DNA of 64,000 bases from Desulfuromonadales bacterium (GCA_030145195.1 JAQYVY010000012.1:1-64000), one strand, 5' to 3'; positions 32,612 through 41,702 are shown, numbered from the stretch's first letter. Numbers and translations are program-made. Notes: a model not told the origin generated them from the sequence alone.

Positions 32612-33583
32612 TCAGGGCACCGGCACCCGGGCAATCAGTTCACTGACCAGTCGATCAACATTGATCCCTTCAGCCTCGGCCTCGTAGGTCAAAAGTACGC
32701 GGTGGCGCAACACGTCGAAAGCGAGCGTCTGGATATCTTCAGGGCTGACGAAATCTCGTCCGGCCAGCCAGGCCCGGGCCCGGGAGCAACGATCCAGAGC
32801 GATGCTGGCCCGTGGGCTACCGCCGTACTGAATCCACCCGACCAGATCCTCGCCATAAGGTTGCGGTCGCCGGGTCGCCAGCACCAACTGCAGCAGGTAT
32901 TCTTCGAGATTGTCTGCCAGGTAGAGATCGAGAACCTCGGTGCGGGCCTCCCGCAACTGCTCGACGCTCAGCTTTGAGTTGCTCGTAGCGACCTCTTGCC
33001 TGCCCGCCCTCGCCTCGTCGCGCGCCAGCTGCAGAATCTGCCGTTCCACCTCAACCTGCGGGTAGCCGACGTTCACATGCATCAGGAAGCGATCGAGTTG
33101 CGCTTCCGGTAGCGGATAGGTCCCCTCCTGCTCGATCGGATTCTGGGTCGCCATGACCAGGAATGGATCGTCGAGAGGGTAGCTGGTCTGACCGATGGTG
33201 ATTTGTCGTTCGGCCATGGCTTCGAGCAGCGCCGATTGGACCTTGGCCGGAGCGCGGTTGATTTCGTCGGCAAGGATCAGGTTGTGAAAGAGTGGCCCGC
33301 GCTGAAACACAAAGCTGCTATCCTGGGGGCGGAAGATATCGGTACCGGTCAGGTCGGCGGGCAGCAGGTCCGGGGTAAACTGCACCCGGTGGAAACTCCC
33401 CTGCAACCGTTCGCCAAGTTTCTGGATAGCGCGGGTTTTCGCCAGACCGGGCGCCCCTTCCACCAGCAGATGACCATCGGCCAGCAATGCGATCAGCAAC
33501 CGCTCGATCAACTGCGGCTGGCCAAGCACCTGAGCGCTTAAGTTTTTCGACAAGTCAGCAAATACCGTCTGTAGCGCATTCAT
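32612..33583 (-). CDS. moxR: MoxR family AAA+ ATPase
   Basis: The 323-residue protein has Walker A LLVEGAPGLAKT, RVQFTPDLLPADLTGTDIF, Walker B LILADEINRAPAKVQSALLEAM, sensor 1 VMATQNPIEQEGTY and PEAQLDRFLMHV, the standard MoxR set. MoxR ATPases act as chaperones for the maturation of protein complexes. It leads the six-gene operon with DUF58, DUF4381, BatA, BatB/C and BatD. The start ATG 33583 follows AAGGGTG, and a promoter candidate lies 50-78 bp upstream. Confidence 0.93.
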   Translation of the reverse strand: MNALQTVFADLSKNLSAQVLGQPQLIERLLIALLADGHLLVEGAPGLAKTRAIQKLGERLQGSFHRVQFTPDLLPADLTGTDIFRPQDSSFVFQRGPLFHNLILADEINRAPAKVQSALLEAMAERQITIGQTSYPLDDPFLVMATQNPIEQEGTYPLPEAQLDRFLMHVNVGYPQVEVERQILQLARDEARAGRQEVATSNSKLSVEQLREARTEVLDLYLADNLEEYLLQLVLATRRPQPYGEDLVGWIQYGGSPRASIALDRCSRARAWLAGRDFVSPEDIQTLAFDVLRHRVLLTYEAEAEGINVDRLVSELIARVPVP

Positions 33584-33632
33584 ACAAGCACCCTTGTTTT
33601 TTGTGAGTTGGTTGTTTGGTTCAGGAACTGAT

Positions 33633-33661
33633 TTTATAGATAATTTTGTCTGGGAAAGCAA
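33633..33661 (-). promoter_or_regulatory. Candidate promoter of the moxR-bat operon
   Basis: On the minus strand TTGCTT (33661-33656) and TATAAA (33638-33633) are 17 bp apart. The -10 matches five of six consensus bases, the -35 only three. The distance to the moxR ATG is about 50 bp. Confidence 0.4.
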
Positions 33662-33801
33662 GGGGTCGCGTTGGTATTGTGCGAACTTCAGCAGAGCAAT
33701 GCTGACGTTTGTCGGACTGCGCAGGCCTGAGCGAGTGGGCAGCAGAGCTCATTTTTAATTGGACTTGTCGAGGTTCGTTGCCGGGGGTGTGGCTTTGACG
33801 T

Positions 33802-33837
33802 AAAAAAAGCCCCACAGTCAGGAGGGAGACTGCGGGG
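33802..33837 (-). terminator. Rho-independent terminator of the hydrogenase operon
   Basis: CCCCACAGTC (810-819 of this kilobase) pairs with GACTGCGGGG (828-837) with one mismatch. On the minus strand it is followed by seven U residues. It lies about 155 bp beyond the stop of the large-subunit gene. Confidence 0.75.
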
Positions 33838-33871
33838 ACAAAGGGTTCTGCTTTATCTTTGGAGGGAGAAC

Positions 33872-33913
33872 ATGAACAACATGTCGTCCGCTGCCTATAT
33901 ATTACCTATTTAG
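33872..33913 (+). other. Possible 13-codon ORF with strong ribosome-binding site
   Basis: GGAGGGAGAAC stands directly before ATG 33872; the frame reads MNNMSSAAYILPI and stops at 33911. It faces away from both neighbouring minus-strand operons. It could be the start of a lost gene or a chance arrangement; no downstream gene exists on this strand until 37953. Confidence 0.2.
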
Positions 33914-33993
33914 TCACATATGTCAAGGGGTGGGGGAAATTACACGCGGCAATAATTTACCGCGTCACCGCAAAAGAGCGGCTAGCAGCCTGT

Positions 33994-35277
33994 TCATTGA
34001 TAGTCCGACAGACTGCTAGGATTTTCCACCGTGACGAGATGCACCGCACAGGAAATGCACGGGTCATAGGCGCGAACAATTCGTTCTGCCACCTCTCGCA
34101 ACCGGGCATGATCCTTTTCATCGGTCAGGTCAGCCATGATTTGGGCGGCGATGACCCGTTGATTGAGTGCAGTTGGAGTGACAATGTCAGCGGCCACAAT
34201 CGTTCCCCATTCATCAATGACATAGTGATGGAGCAACAAGCCGCGCGGAGCTTCCATTGCCGCTGTCCCAATGCCACCTTGCATTTGCGCCAAGTCGGTT
34301 CGTAATGGCTCGGAGCGGCTTGCCCGGAGCAAGGTCTCAAGCAGTTGGCCGACCCGGTGCAAGGCCCAGCCGACTTCCTTGACCTGTGCAAGGTTGTTGC
34401 CGTGGATGCCATGATGATCAGCCAGCGCATTGCGGCTTATGTTTCTGCCGGTCGCAAGGCGGTCTCGTGCCAGAGCCCCAGTCAGAAAAGGACCCGCTTT
34501 GCCGGTGGCATCCTTGGCATGTGTGTCTGGCCTGGGGCGCTCAGCGAAGAGTTGCGCATAGTCGGAAGCGGCGATGACGTTATCGTTTCCATACCATAAG
34601 CAATCACCGGTCAAGGCAAATTCATCCTGTAAACCGGTCGCAACCGCGGTGCCAATGACCGGACTTGCCTCCGGGTAGTTGTCGAGCTGTAACAATCGCG
34701 CCGAAAAGTCCGGCCAGTCCCGTTGCCAGCAAAGCAGTTCTTTTGCAAGTTTTTCGAGTTCATCATGCCCCGGCTGGTAGGCAATGCCGCCGAAAACCGG
34801 GTTAACCGGATGGATCACCCGGCCACCGGCAATTTTCTGAATCCGGTTGCCAAAGGCTTTCAAATCGAGCCCGGCCTGTGCCAGAGGGACTTTCTGTCGC
34901 AGCAATTCTATGATATCGGGAGTGCCATAAAGATCCGGCAGGATCAAACAGAACAGGTGCAGTGCATGGCTCTGAATATGTCCACCCAGCAGCAGCAGCT
35001 CACGGTATGCAGCAGCAAGCGGCGGGATTTTGACCGCCATGGCGTTCTCGATCGCCTGCAGGGCGGTCACTTTATGTGTTGCCGAGCAGATCGCGCAAAT
35101 ACGGCTGATCAGATCCGGCACCTCATCGCAGCGACGACCGACCACCAGTGCTTCAAACAGGCGCGGGGCTTCGAGCAGCCGCACTGTGACGTCAACCAGC
35201 TTTCCGTCTCTAAGCTGTAGTTCAACCCGGCCGTGCCCCTCGACTCGGGTTAAAGGGTCAACCACCAGCCGGATCAT
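33994..35277 (-). CDS. hydA: [NiFe] hydrogenase large subunit, soluble group 3 type
   Basis: The 427-residue protein carries both nickel-ligand motifs: RICAICSATHK (Cys61, Cys64) and DPCISCAVH (Cys407, Cys410). The last 14 residues after His413 would be clipped by a maturation protease, as in the family. The N-terminus DPLTRVEGHGRVEL is typical. Length and partners fit the soluble bidirectional (group 3b, sulfhydrogenase-like) enzymes rather than membrane-bound uptake types. It holds the Ni-Fe centre for H2 oxidation or production. Its start overlaps the small-subunit stop (ATGA). No hyp or protease genes are in the window, so maturation genes must lie elsewhere. Confidence 0.92.
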   Translation of the reverse strand: MIRLVVDPLTRVEGHGRVELQLRDGKLVDVTVRLLEAPRLFEALVVGRRCDEVPDLISRICAICSATHKVTALQAIENAMAVKIPPLAAAYRELLLLGGHIQSHALHLFCLILPDLYGTPDIIELLRQKVPLAQAGLDLKAFGNRIQKIAGGRVIHPVNPVFGGIAYQPGHDELEKLAKELLCWQRDWPDFSARLLQLDNYPEASPVIGTAVATGLQDEFALTGDCLWYGNDNVIAASDYAQLFAERPRPDTHAKDATGKAGPFLTGALARDRLATGRNISRNALADHHGIHGNNLAQVKEVGWALHRVGQLLETLLRASRSEPLRTDLAQMQGGIGTAAMEAPRGLLLHHYVIDEWGTIVAADIVTPTALNQRVIAAQIMADLTDEKDHARLREVAERIVRAYDPCISCAVHLVTVENPSSLSDYQ

Positions 35278-36017
35278 AGCGCTGCTCCAAAACGTTCCAA
35301 CCGGTGGCGGATTTCCTGTTCCGAAAGGCCCGCAGTGATGAACAAACGGTATAATTCATCCCGGTTCGCCTCTGGTACGACCCCCCGGCAACCTTCACAA
35401 GGCACGCCAAGTCCCGGGCACAAGGCATCACAGCCCGCTTGCGTGATCGGCCCAAGGCAGGGCGCGCAGTCCTCTTCCAACAAACAGCGATTTTCGTTGA
35501 TCCGACATTCCATACAGACCGGCATGACTTGGTGGCTGGGCCAGCCGCCATGCAGAATCGCGGCAATCGCCTGCAAAAGCTCGTGCGGTTCAGGCGGGCA
35601 GCCGGGAATCTGGCCGTCGACTTTGACAAAATGATGAATTGGTTGTGGCGGAAACGTATCCCACTCGGCCCCGGCTTTGCCGTAGATCGATACCATGGCC
35701 TTGTGGCGCTCACCTTTGACCATGGCATTGACGCCCCCAGTCAGAGCACAGGCACCGACAGCGACCAGCAGACGGCTCTTGCGACGAATTGCCAGCAGGC
35801 GTTCAACTTCACCAGGAGAGGTCAGAGAGCCCTCCACCAATGCGACATCGAGAGCCTCGGCGTTGCCGCACGCGGAAGAAAGCAAGGGGAAATTGTGAAG
35901 TTCAACGACGTGCGCCAGTTCTGCCAGCGAGTCTTCGTTGTTGAGCAAGGTCAGTTGACAGCCGCTGCAGGAGGTAAAACGCAACCAGGCAAGCTTGATC
36001 GGCGGGACAAATTTCAT
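35274..36017 (-). CDS. hydD: [NiFe] hydrogenase small subunit
   Basis: The 247-residue protein starts KLAWLRFTSCSGCQLTLLN, with the proximal cluster Cys pair, then DVALVEGSLTSPGE, VAVGACALTGGVNAM and GQIPGCPPEPHELL. A later Cys-rich region (VCMECRINENRCLLEEDCAPCLGP in total; CMECRINENRC and CLGPITQAGC are parts) fits additional 4Fe-4S clusters. There is no twin-arginine signal, so the enzyme is cytoplasmic. It passes electrons from the Ni-Fe site to the HydB/HydG half. ATGA overlaps link it to both neighbours. Confidence 0.92.
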   Translation of the reverse strand: MKFVPPIKLAWLRFTSCSGCQLTLLNNEDSLAELAHVVELHNFPLLSSACGNAEALDVALVEGSLTSPGEVERLLAIRRKSRLLVAVGACALTGGVNAMVKGERHKAMVSIYGKAGAEWDTFPPQPIHHFVKVDGQIPGCPPEPHELLQAIAAILHGGWPSHQVMPVCMECRINENRCLLEEDCAPCLGPITQAGCDALCPGLGVPCEGCRGVVPEANRDELYRLFITAGLSEQEIRHRLERFGAAL

Positions 36018-36838
36018 ATCGCCCCCACCATGCCGCGCAACTCTTCAAGAGAGAAGACCGGCCCGTCCTTACAGAGGTAGCGTCCACCAACAACACAGTG
36101 ACAGCACTCGCCGATGCCGCAGCGCATGCGCCGTTCGAGGGTCGCAAAAATTGTGGCTGGCGCCAGGCCAATCGCGGCCAGCTCTTCGAGCACGCAACGA
36201 TAAAGGGCTGGTGGACCGCAGACCGCAGCCACAGTTTTGCTCGGATTGAAATCAAGGTCGGCAAGAAGCTCATTGACCAGACCGATTCGGCAGAAGACCC
36301 CGGCAGCAGGACCAGGCAGAGTTTCGGCGAAGTCGACTGAGAAGCGAAGCTCAATACGCCCCCGTCTTGCTAGCGCAATCAGTTCCTCGCGAAAAAGCAA
36401 AGCCCCCGGTTCGCGCGAACCGTAGAGTAAAATAATCTTGTCCGGATGCAGGTCGTTGAGCAGTGCTTGCAACAGGGCCCGCAACGGTGCCATGCCGAGA
36501 CCACCGGCAATCAGCAAGGCCTCCCGGCCGTCAAACATTTCAAGCGGAAAGCCATTACCAAACGGGCCGCGCAGACCAATTGTGTCGCCAACCTCAAGTT
36601 GATAGAGAGCTTCGGTCACGCGACCAACCCGGCGAATGCAGCAACTGAGGAGCTCCTCGTCAACGAGATCACAGGCGGAGACCGGGAAACCGCCGACTCC
36701 GGGGATGCTGATCTCGACAAACTGCCCCGGGCTCAGTTCGATCGGTTGTTCCGGACGAAATACGAAGAGATGATTGTCGACAACCATTGGCTTGATAGCC
36801 TCGATAATAGCGGGCACTGGCAGTAGGGAACAGGTCAT
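36014..36838 (-). CDS. hydG: Hydrogenase gamma subunit (FAD/NAD(P)-binding, [2Fe-2S])
   Basis: The 274-residue protein has a ferredoxin-reductase fold: an FAD-binding barrel (FVEISIPGVGGFPVSA), NAD(P)-domain glycines (LLIAGGLGMAPLRALL, ILLYGSREPGALLF) and a C-terminal [2Fe-2S] site of the dihydroorotate-dehydrogenase-electron-subunit type (MRCGIGECCHCVVGGRYLC). It exchanges electrons between the hydrogenase clusters and NAD(P)H. ATG 36838 overlaps the hydB stop by ATGA; the frame upstream is a shadow. This gene is not the radical-SAM HydG of [FeFe] hydrogenases. Confidence 0.9.
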   Translation of the reverse strand: MTCSLLPVPAIIEAIKPMVVDNHLFVFRPEQPIELSPGQFVEISIPGVGGFPVSACDLVDEELLSCCIRRVGRVTEALYQLEVGDTIGLRGPFGNGFPLEMFDGREALLIAGGLGMAPLRALLQALLNDLHPDKIILLYGSREPGALLFREELIALARRGRIELRFSVDFAETLPGPAAGVFCRIGLVNELLADLDFNPSKTVAAVCGPPALYRCVLEELAAIGLAPATIFATLERRMRCGIGECCHCVVGGRYLCKDGPVFSLEELRGMVGAI

Positions 36839-37788
36839 GAGCCTTCTTCCCCCTTCAGCCTGGCGGCTATTTGGTCGAGGTCGATGTCGACCGGACAGGC
36901 TTTGCGGCAGCGGCCACAACCGACGCAGGAATTCTGTCCCCGCAAGGAGCCAAAGCCGAAAAATTTATGTTCCATGCGGAACCGTAGCCGGGCGGCACGT
37001 CCAGGCCGGAAATCATAACCTCCCGCGACCTTGCCGTGTTCGGCGAAGAAACAGTTGTCCCAGATGCGGCTTCGACTGACGGTTCCGTCGAGGGCGGCGT
37101 CATCCAGCATGTCGAAGCAGTAGCAGGTCGGGCAGACCGCTGAGCAGGCTCCGCAGGAGAGACAGTGGCTGGCTGCCTCTGCCCAGACGGGGGCGTCGCT
37201 AGCGGCCGCATACTGCTCCGGCGTGATCGCGGGCCGCTGCGCGGTCATGCCGACCGGCCATGGCAAAGGGCCCTCTGCTTGGCTTGTGCAACCGCAGGCA
37301 TGCAACACCGCCTCACCGGCTGTCGAGAGCGCCCAGGCTTGTTCCTGATCAATAAAAATATCGCCGGCTAAGGGCATCAAGGCCTGGTCACAACGACAGT
37401 TCGAGTCCGGTTCACAGGGCATGCCCACCAGAAAACGGTTGGCTCTTCGCGTTTGATAGCTCTCGTCTGCGGCGAAAACCTGGTCAAGATACCAGACCGC
37501 CTGCAACTCACAGAGCGTCACGCCGACAACCGCAAACGGTCCAGTCATTTCAGCCGCTCGAAAGCGGCCAGATTGATAGCGCCAAACCGTTTCGCGGTAC
37601 GGCAGCAGCAGCTTTTTCAAAGGGATCATTGTCGGCTGGGCCAAGGCCGGGAATGGCCCAGCGCCGATCGTCTGCAACCGACAGATGCCGTCTTTACCAA
37701 GACAGGGCGCCCAGAGGTTCCGGGCCTGTCCGAGGGAGCTCAGTAGTTTTTCGCGGAGCGTGTGTTCCAACGGGTCACCAAAAATCAA
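36835..37788 (-). CDS. hydB: Hydrogenase beta subunit (4Fe-4S)
   Basis: The 317-residue protein resembles the beta subunit of sulfhydrogenases and the anaerobic sulfite reductase A subunit: GVTLCELQAVWYLDQVF, MPCEPDSNCRCD, and two ferredoxin-like motifs, CLSCGACSAVCPTCYC (about 213-228) and CVGCGRCRKACPVD (about 291-304). It relays electrons between HydD and HydG. The first in-frame start is TTG 37788, with GAGG 12 nt before it; no better ATG gives a full protein. It is the first gene of the hydBGDA operon, and is divergent from the Usp gene across 164 bp. Confidence 0.88.
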   Translation of the reverse strand: MIFGDPLEHTLREKLLSSLGQARNLWAPCLGKDGICRLQTIGAGPFPALAQPTMIPLKKLLLPYRETVWRYQSGRFRAAEMTGPFAVVGVTLCELQAVWYLDQVFAADESYQTRRANRFLVGMPCEPDSNCRCDQALMPLAGDIFIDQEQAWALSTAGEAVLHACGCTSQAEGPLPWPVGMTAQRPAITPEQYAAASDAPVWAEAASHCLSCGACSAVCPTCYCFDMLDDAALDGTVSRSRIWDNCFFAEHGKVAGGYDFRPGRAARLRFRMEHKFFGFGSLRGQNSCVGCGRCRKACPVDIDLDQIAARLKGEEGS

Positions 37789-37952
37789 CGTTGTTAAAAA
37801 CCTCTAAGCACAAGTCTAACACTCATCACCCCAGCGGCAACAACCAGAGCTTTAGCTGGTCATAAATTATGGCAAAGATATCAAGGCGCGGCAAAGATGC
37901 ATTTGCAGAGGGAAGGGTTATAATTTTTCGGAGGACTTAAGGAGGCGGTGGC

Positions 37953-38789
37953 ATGATCATTCTGGCTCACGACGGATCGATTTATGGCGACTGGGTCGCG
38001 CGTTATGCGTTGCGGTTTGCCGCTGACGAAGCTGACCGCAAGTTGCTGGTGCTGCATGTCCTGGACGGAAAGATCAACCCTGATCTGGCCGCGGCAAAGC
38101 TAGCCAAGATTGAGGAGGTCTGCCAGCAAGCCGAGGTGGAATGCCTCACGCGGTTGTTGCCTCTCGGTAAAACGGTCCACCGCAGCTTGCGCCAAGCGAT
38201 CCCCCACGACCCAGAGGCCTTGTTGGTTTGCGGCACTCGGGTCAAAGCTAACAAACGATCATTTCTGAGCGGATCCGTTGCGGAACAACTGCTGCGCATG
38301 CACCAGTGTCCGGTGCTGGCATTGCGGGTCGTGCAGCCCGGACTGCTTGGCAACCCCCATGAACTGTTGGTGCCGCTGGCCGGACATTTGGGAGGATTCT
38401 CCCGCATCTGGCCGGTCTTTCGACGTTTAGCTGCGCATTTGCGTCTCGTGCACTTGTTTCGGGCGGTGGCCATCAATCCGCTGCTGCAGAATCGTCTGAC
38501 TCCGGCTCGTAAACAGACTCTGCGCCAAATTGGCCAGGCACACCTGAGCAAGATTTCTGCCGAACTGGAAGAGCTATTGCCAGAGCGGCCCTTTCGTTTG
38601 CATCAAAACATCGTCATTACTACGGAATGGCCCCATGAAATTATGACGTTGGCCAGTCGGCTCAAGGTGCAGATGTTGCTGTTGGGGGTGAGTGAGCGTA
38701 GCCTTGCTCACCGCATTTTCCATAGCGCGGGCATTGAGCAAATTCTGCGCGAAACACCATGCGATATCGGGATTTATCGCGGACCATGA
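37953..38789 (+). CDS. Universal stress protein, two-domain
   Basis: The 278-residue protein consists of two Usp-type domains. The first (1-130) starts MIILAHDGSIYGDWVARYALRFA and ends GSVAEQLLRMHQCPVLALR, close to the ATP-binding G-x2-G-x9-GS pattern. The second (about 140-278) is more diverged and ends HSAGIEQILRETPCDIGIYR. ATG 37953 follows AAGGAGG. A TATAAT at 37919-37924 may be the -10 box. Its stop overlaps the start of the P-type ATPase by ATGA, so the two are translated together; this Usp may sense ATP or regulate that pump, which is inference. Confidence 0.88.
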   Translation: MIILAHDGSIYGDWVARYALRFAADEADRKLLVLHVLDGKINPDLAAAKLAKIEEVCQQAEVECLTRLLPLGKTVHRSLRQAIPHDPEALLVCGTRVKANKRSFLSGSVAEQLLRMHQCPVLALRVVQPGLLGNPHELLVPLAGHLGGFSRIWPVFRRLAAHLRLVHLFRAVAINPLLQNRLTPARKQTLRQIGQAHLSKISAELEELLPERPFRLHQNIVITTEWPHEIMTLASRLKVQMLLLGVSERSLAHRIFHSAGIEQILRETPCDIGIYRGP

Positions 38790-41470
38790 AGGTACACAGG
38801 CAAATTCAGAATCTGCCCGTGGCGGAGGTCTATCACGCTTTAGCGAGTGATGCCGGGGGGCTGACCCCTGCGGAAGCGGCTGATCGCCTGCGCGAGGTGG
38901 GTCGCAACAGCGTCGAGGTGAGCGACCCTTGGCGACTGCTACGCAGCCTGATGCGTCAATTTACCAATTTCTTCACGTTGTTGTTGTTTGCCTCAGCGGG
39001 AATCTGTTTTGTCGCTGAGGCCCTGCAGGCCGGCCAGAGCATGTTGGTGCTGGGCTGGGCTCTATCCGGGGTGGCGTTGCTTAACGCGCTATTCAGTTTT
39101 GTTCAGGAATATCGTGCCGAACGAGCGATGGAGGCTTTGCGCCAGTTCTTGCCGCCCATGGTTCAAGTGGTACGGGGTGGCCAAACGCAGTCTTTGCTCA
39201 GCGAGGAATTGGTGCCGGGGGATGTGTTGCTACTTCAGGAGGGGGATCGAGTTCCGGCTGACACGCGTTTGGTCTCTGTGGAAGATTTGGTGATCAACAA
39301 CGCGCCATTGACCGGCGAATCCTTGCCGGTCGCGTTGACGGCAGAACCGGTTGACCGGCGACTGGTGGAGAGCAACAACATCGCCTTTGCTGGCTGTCTG
39401 GTGCTGCGCGGTCGTGGCCAAGCGGTGGTCTTTGCCACCGGTCTGCGTACCGAATTCGGCAAGCTGGCCCACCTTTCCCAGGCGATCCGACGCACCCCTT
39501 CGCCATTGCAGCGGCAAACCTCGCACATGGTCCGAGTCCTGACGTTTATCGCGGTGAGCTTAGGGCTATGTTTTTTCCTCTACGGGGTGTTCAGCGGCCG
39601 CTCCCTCTGGGTCAATCTGGTCTTTATGATGGGCATTATCGTGGCCAATGTGCCTGAAGGGCTGTTGCCGACCTTCACCCTGGCCCTGGCCCTTGGCAGC
39701 CAGCGAATGGCCCGCCGAAACGTGCTGGTCACCAACTTGAATGCGGTCGAGTCGCTCGGGGCCGTTCAGGTGATCTGCACCGACAAAACCGGCACCTTGA
39801 CCCACAACCAGCTTGCGGTCACCCGCTTGATGCCTGGTGGTACTGGACCAGAGTTCAGCAATCCGCAGGAACGTCAGCGGCTGCTTGAGTTGGCACTTTG
39901 TGCATCGCAAGTCCGTCAGGTCGATCAGAGCTACAGCGGAGACCCGCTGGATGTTGCTATTGTCGAGCGAATTGTTGCTGAAAGCGGCAAGGTCGAACCG
40001 GCGCTGCTCGATATCCGCAAACACTTCCCCTTCGATGTCGAAAAGAAGCGAGCGGCTGGTCTCGGCCTCGTTGCTGGGCAGCAGGTTTTCGCGGTTAAAG
40101 GGGCCTGGGAAGTTTTGCGCCCGATGTTGAGTGGACTTGATTCCGGCCACGGCACAACTCTGGCTGCAGATCCGGCCAGTCTGGATCGGGCCGAGGGCGC
40201 TATGACCACGCTGGCTGCGACAGGCTTTCGGGTGGTTGCGGTCGCCTACCGCTCAATCGAAGCGGAAGCAGACCTTGAGTTAACCCAAGACCATTTGGAA
40301 GACAACTTGATCCTGGCTGGCTTCCTTGGAATCGAGGATCCGCTGCGTGAAGAGGTGCCTGCGGCCCTGGCCAGTTGCCATACCGCTGGTATCGAGGTGA
40401 TTCTGATTACCGGTGATCATCCTGATACCGCGGTGAGCGTTGCCACCCGCTGCGGTCTCATTGACCCGCAAGCCTCAGCCGAAGTGGTCATGACCGGCGA
40501 GGTGCTGGAGTCCTTGAGTGAAGCCGCACTGGCCGAGTCATTAGCGGCCGGGGTTCGCATCTTCGCCCGCACCAGCCCGGCCCAGAAAATGAAGATTGTC
40601 ATGGCGCTCAAGGGCATGGACCGCGTCGTCGCCATGACCGGTGACGGCGTCAACGATGCCCCGGCCCTCAAGGCTGCCGACATAGGGATTGCTATGGGCA
40701 AAAGCGGCACAGACGTGGCCCGCGCCTCCGCGCAGATTATCCTGCTTGATGACAATTTCGCCTCAATCGTCGCGGGCATCGAAGAGGGCCGCACGGTTTT
40801 TAACAATATCCGAAAATTTACCAATTACGTGCTGGTCAGTAACGGCCCGGAAATTCTACCTTATCTTCTTTATATCCTCTTCCCGGTGCCTTTGGCCTTA
40901 ACGGTTATCCAGATTCTCTCCATTGATCTCGGCACCGACATCATACCCTCGATGGCGCTTGGACAGGAACCGCCCGACCCGGAATCGATGCGACAGCCCC
41001 CCCGGGGTCAGGAGTTCCGGTTGCTTAGCTCTGGCTTGGTGATCCACAGCTACCTGTTTCTCGGTGCCCTGGAGGCGCTCTGGTCGCTCGGTCTGTTCTT
41101 CTATGTTTTGCATGCTGGTGGCTGGCACTGGGGAATGGAGCTGGCGGCGGATAATCCTCTTTATCGGTCGGCAACCGGGATTGCCCTGGCCACCATTCTG
41201 CTGATGCAGATTGGCAATCTGATCGGGCGCAGGTCTACAAATCTCTCGGGGCTTGATCGGGGAATTTTCAGGAACCGACTGATGTTGGCCGGGATCATGA
41301 TCCAGGTTTTTTTTTCCTGGGGGTTGTTGTACCTGCCGCCGCTCCAGAAAATTTTGGGGACCGGACCGGTCAATGCTTCGATTTATCTGGTCGCGTGGCT
41401 GGGTGTGCCACTCATCTTTGGCGCGGATTACCTGCGGAAACGGCTACGGCCAAGGGCGGCTCAACACTGA
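38786..41470 (+). CDS. P-type cation-transporting ATPase, P2C-like
   Basis: The 894-residue pump has the cation-ATPase N-terminal domain (VAEVYHALASDAGGLTPAEA), actuator TGES (near 176), phosphorylation site CTDKTGTLT (Asp333), hinge MTGDGVNDAPALK and ten membrane helices. Its ion-site motifs resemble Na+/K+-ATPase alpha: IVANVPEGLLPT in helix 4, VSNGPEILPYLLY in helix 5 and IDLGTDIIPSMALGQE in helix 6. In animal Na+/K+-ATPase the same helices read VANVPEGLL, SNIPE and DLGTDMVP. That suggests Na+ or K+ rather than Ca2+ as the ion, without a beta subunit gene nearby. It is in the inner membrane. ATG 38786 sits in an ATGA overlap with the Usp gene. Confidence 0.88.
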   Translation: MKVHRQIQNLPVAEVYHALASDAGGLTPAEAADRLREVGRNSVEVSDPWRLLRSLMRQFTNFFTLLLFASAGICFVAEALQAGQSMLVLGWALSGVALLNALFSFVQEYRAERAMEALRQFLPPMVQVVRGGQTQSLLSEELVPGDVLLLQEGDRVPADTRLVSVEDLVINNAPLTGESLPVALTAEPVDRRLVESNNIAFAGCLVLRGRGQAVVFATGLRTEFGKLAHLSQAIRRTPSPLQRQTSHMVRVLTFIAVSLGLCFFLYGVFSGRSLWVNLVFMMGIIVANVPEGLLPTFTLALALGSQRMARRNVLVTNLNAVESLGAVQVICTDKTGTLTHNQLAVTRLMPGGTGPEFSNPQERQRLLELALCASQVRQVDQSYSGDPLDVAIVERIVAESGKVEPALLDIRKHFPFDVEKKRAAGLGLVAGQQVFAVKGAWEVLRPMLSGLDSGHGTTLAADPASLDRAEGAMTTLAATGFRVVAVAYRSIEAEADLELTQDHLEDNLILAGFLGIEDPLREEVPAALASCHTAGIEVILITGDHPDTAVSVATRCGLIDPQASAEVVMTGEVLESLSEAALAESLAAGVRIFARTSPAQKMKIVMALKGMDRVVAMTGDGVNDAPALKAADIGIAMGKSGTDVARASAQIILLDDNFASIVAGIEEGRTVFNNIRKFTNYVLVSNGPEILPYLLYILFPVPLALTVIQILSIDLGTDIIPSMALGQEPPDPESMRQPPRGQEFRLLSSGLVIHSYLFLGALEALWSLGLFFYVLHAGGWHWGMELAADNPLYRSATGIALATILLMQIGNLIGRRSTNLSGLDRGIFRNRLMLAGIMIQVFFSWGLLYLPPLQKILGTGPVNASIYLVAWLGVPLIFGADYLRKRLRPRAAQH

Positions 41471-41702
41471 CGGTTCCCGGTTTATGGTGGACTCCTCGAA
41501 ACTATTTAATGAGTTCGCGCCCGTCGTAATCGAGCAAAAATTGCGCATCCCTTTGCCGCTAAATGGCGATGCCGGCCTTTCCCCTTTGCGCAAACCCCTA
41601 GAATAACTCAATAGCAATATCGGCACACAAAATGCAGTATTTAATACCATGTGAGGTCTTTGTCCTAACTGTTTTAGTCATTGTTTGCAGAAAGGCTGTA
41701 TC

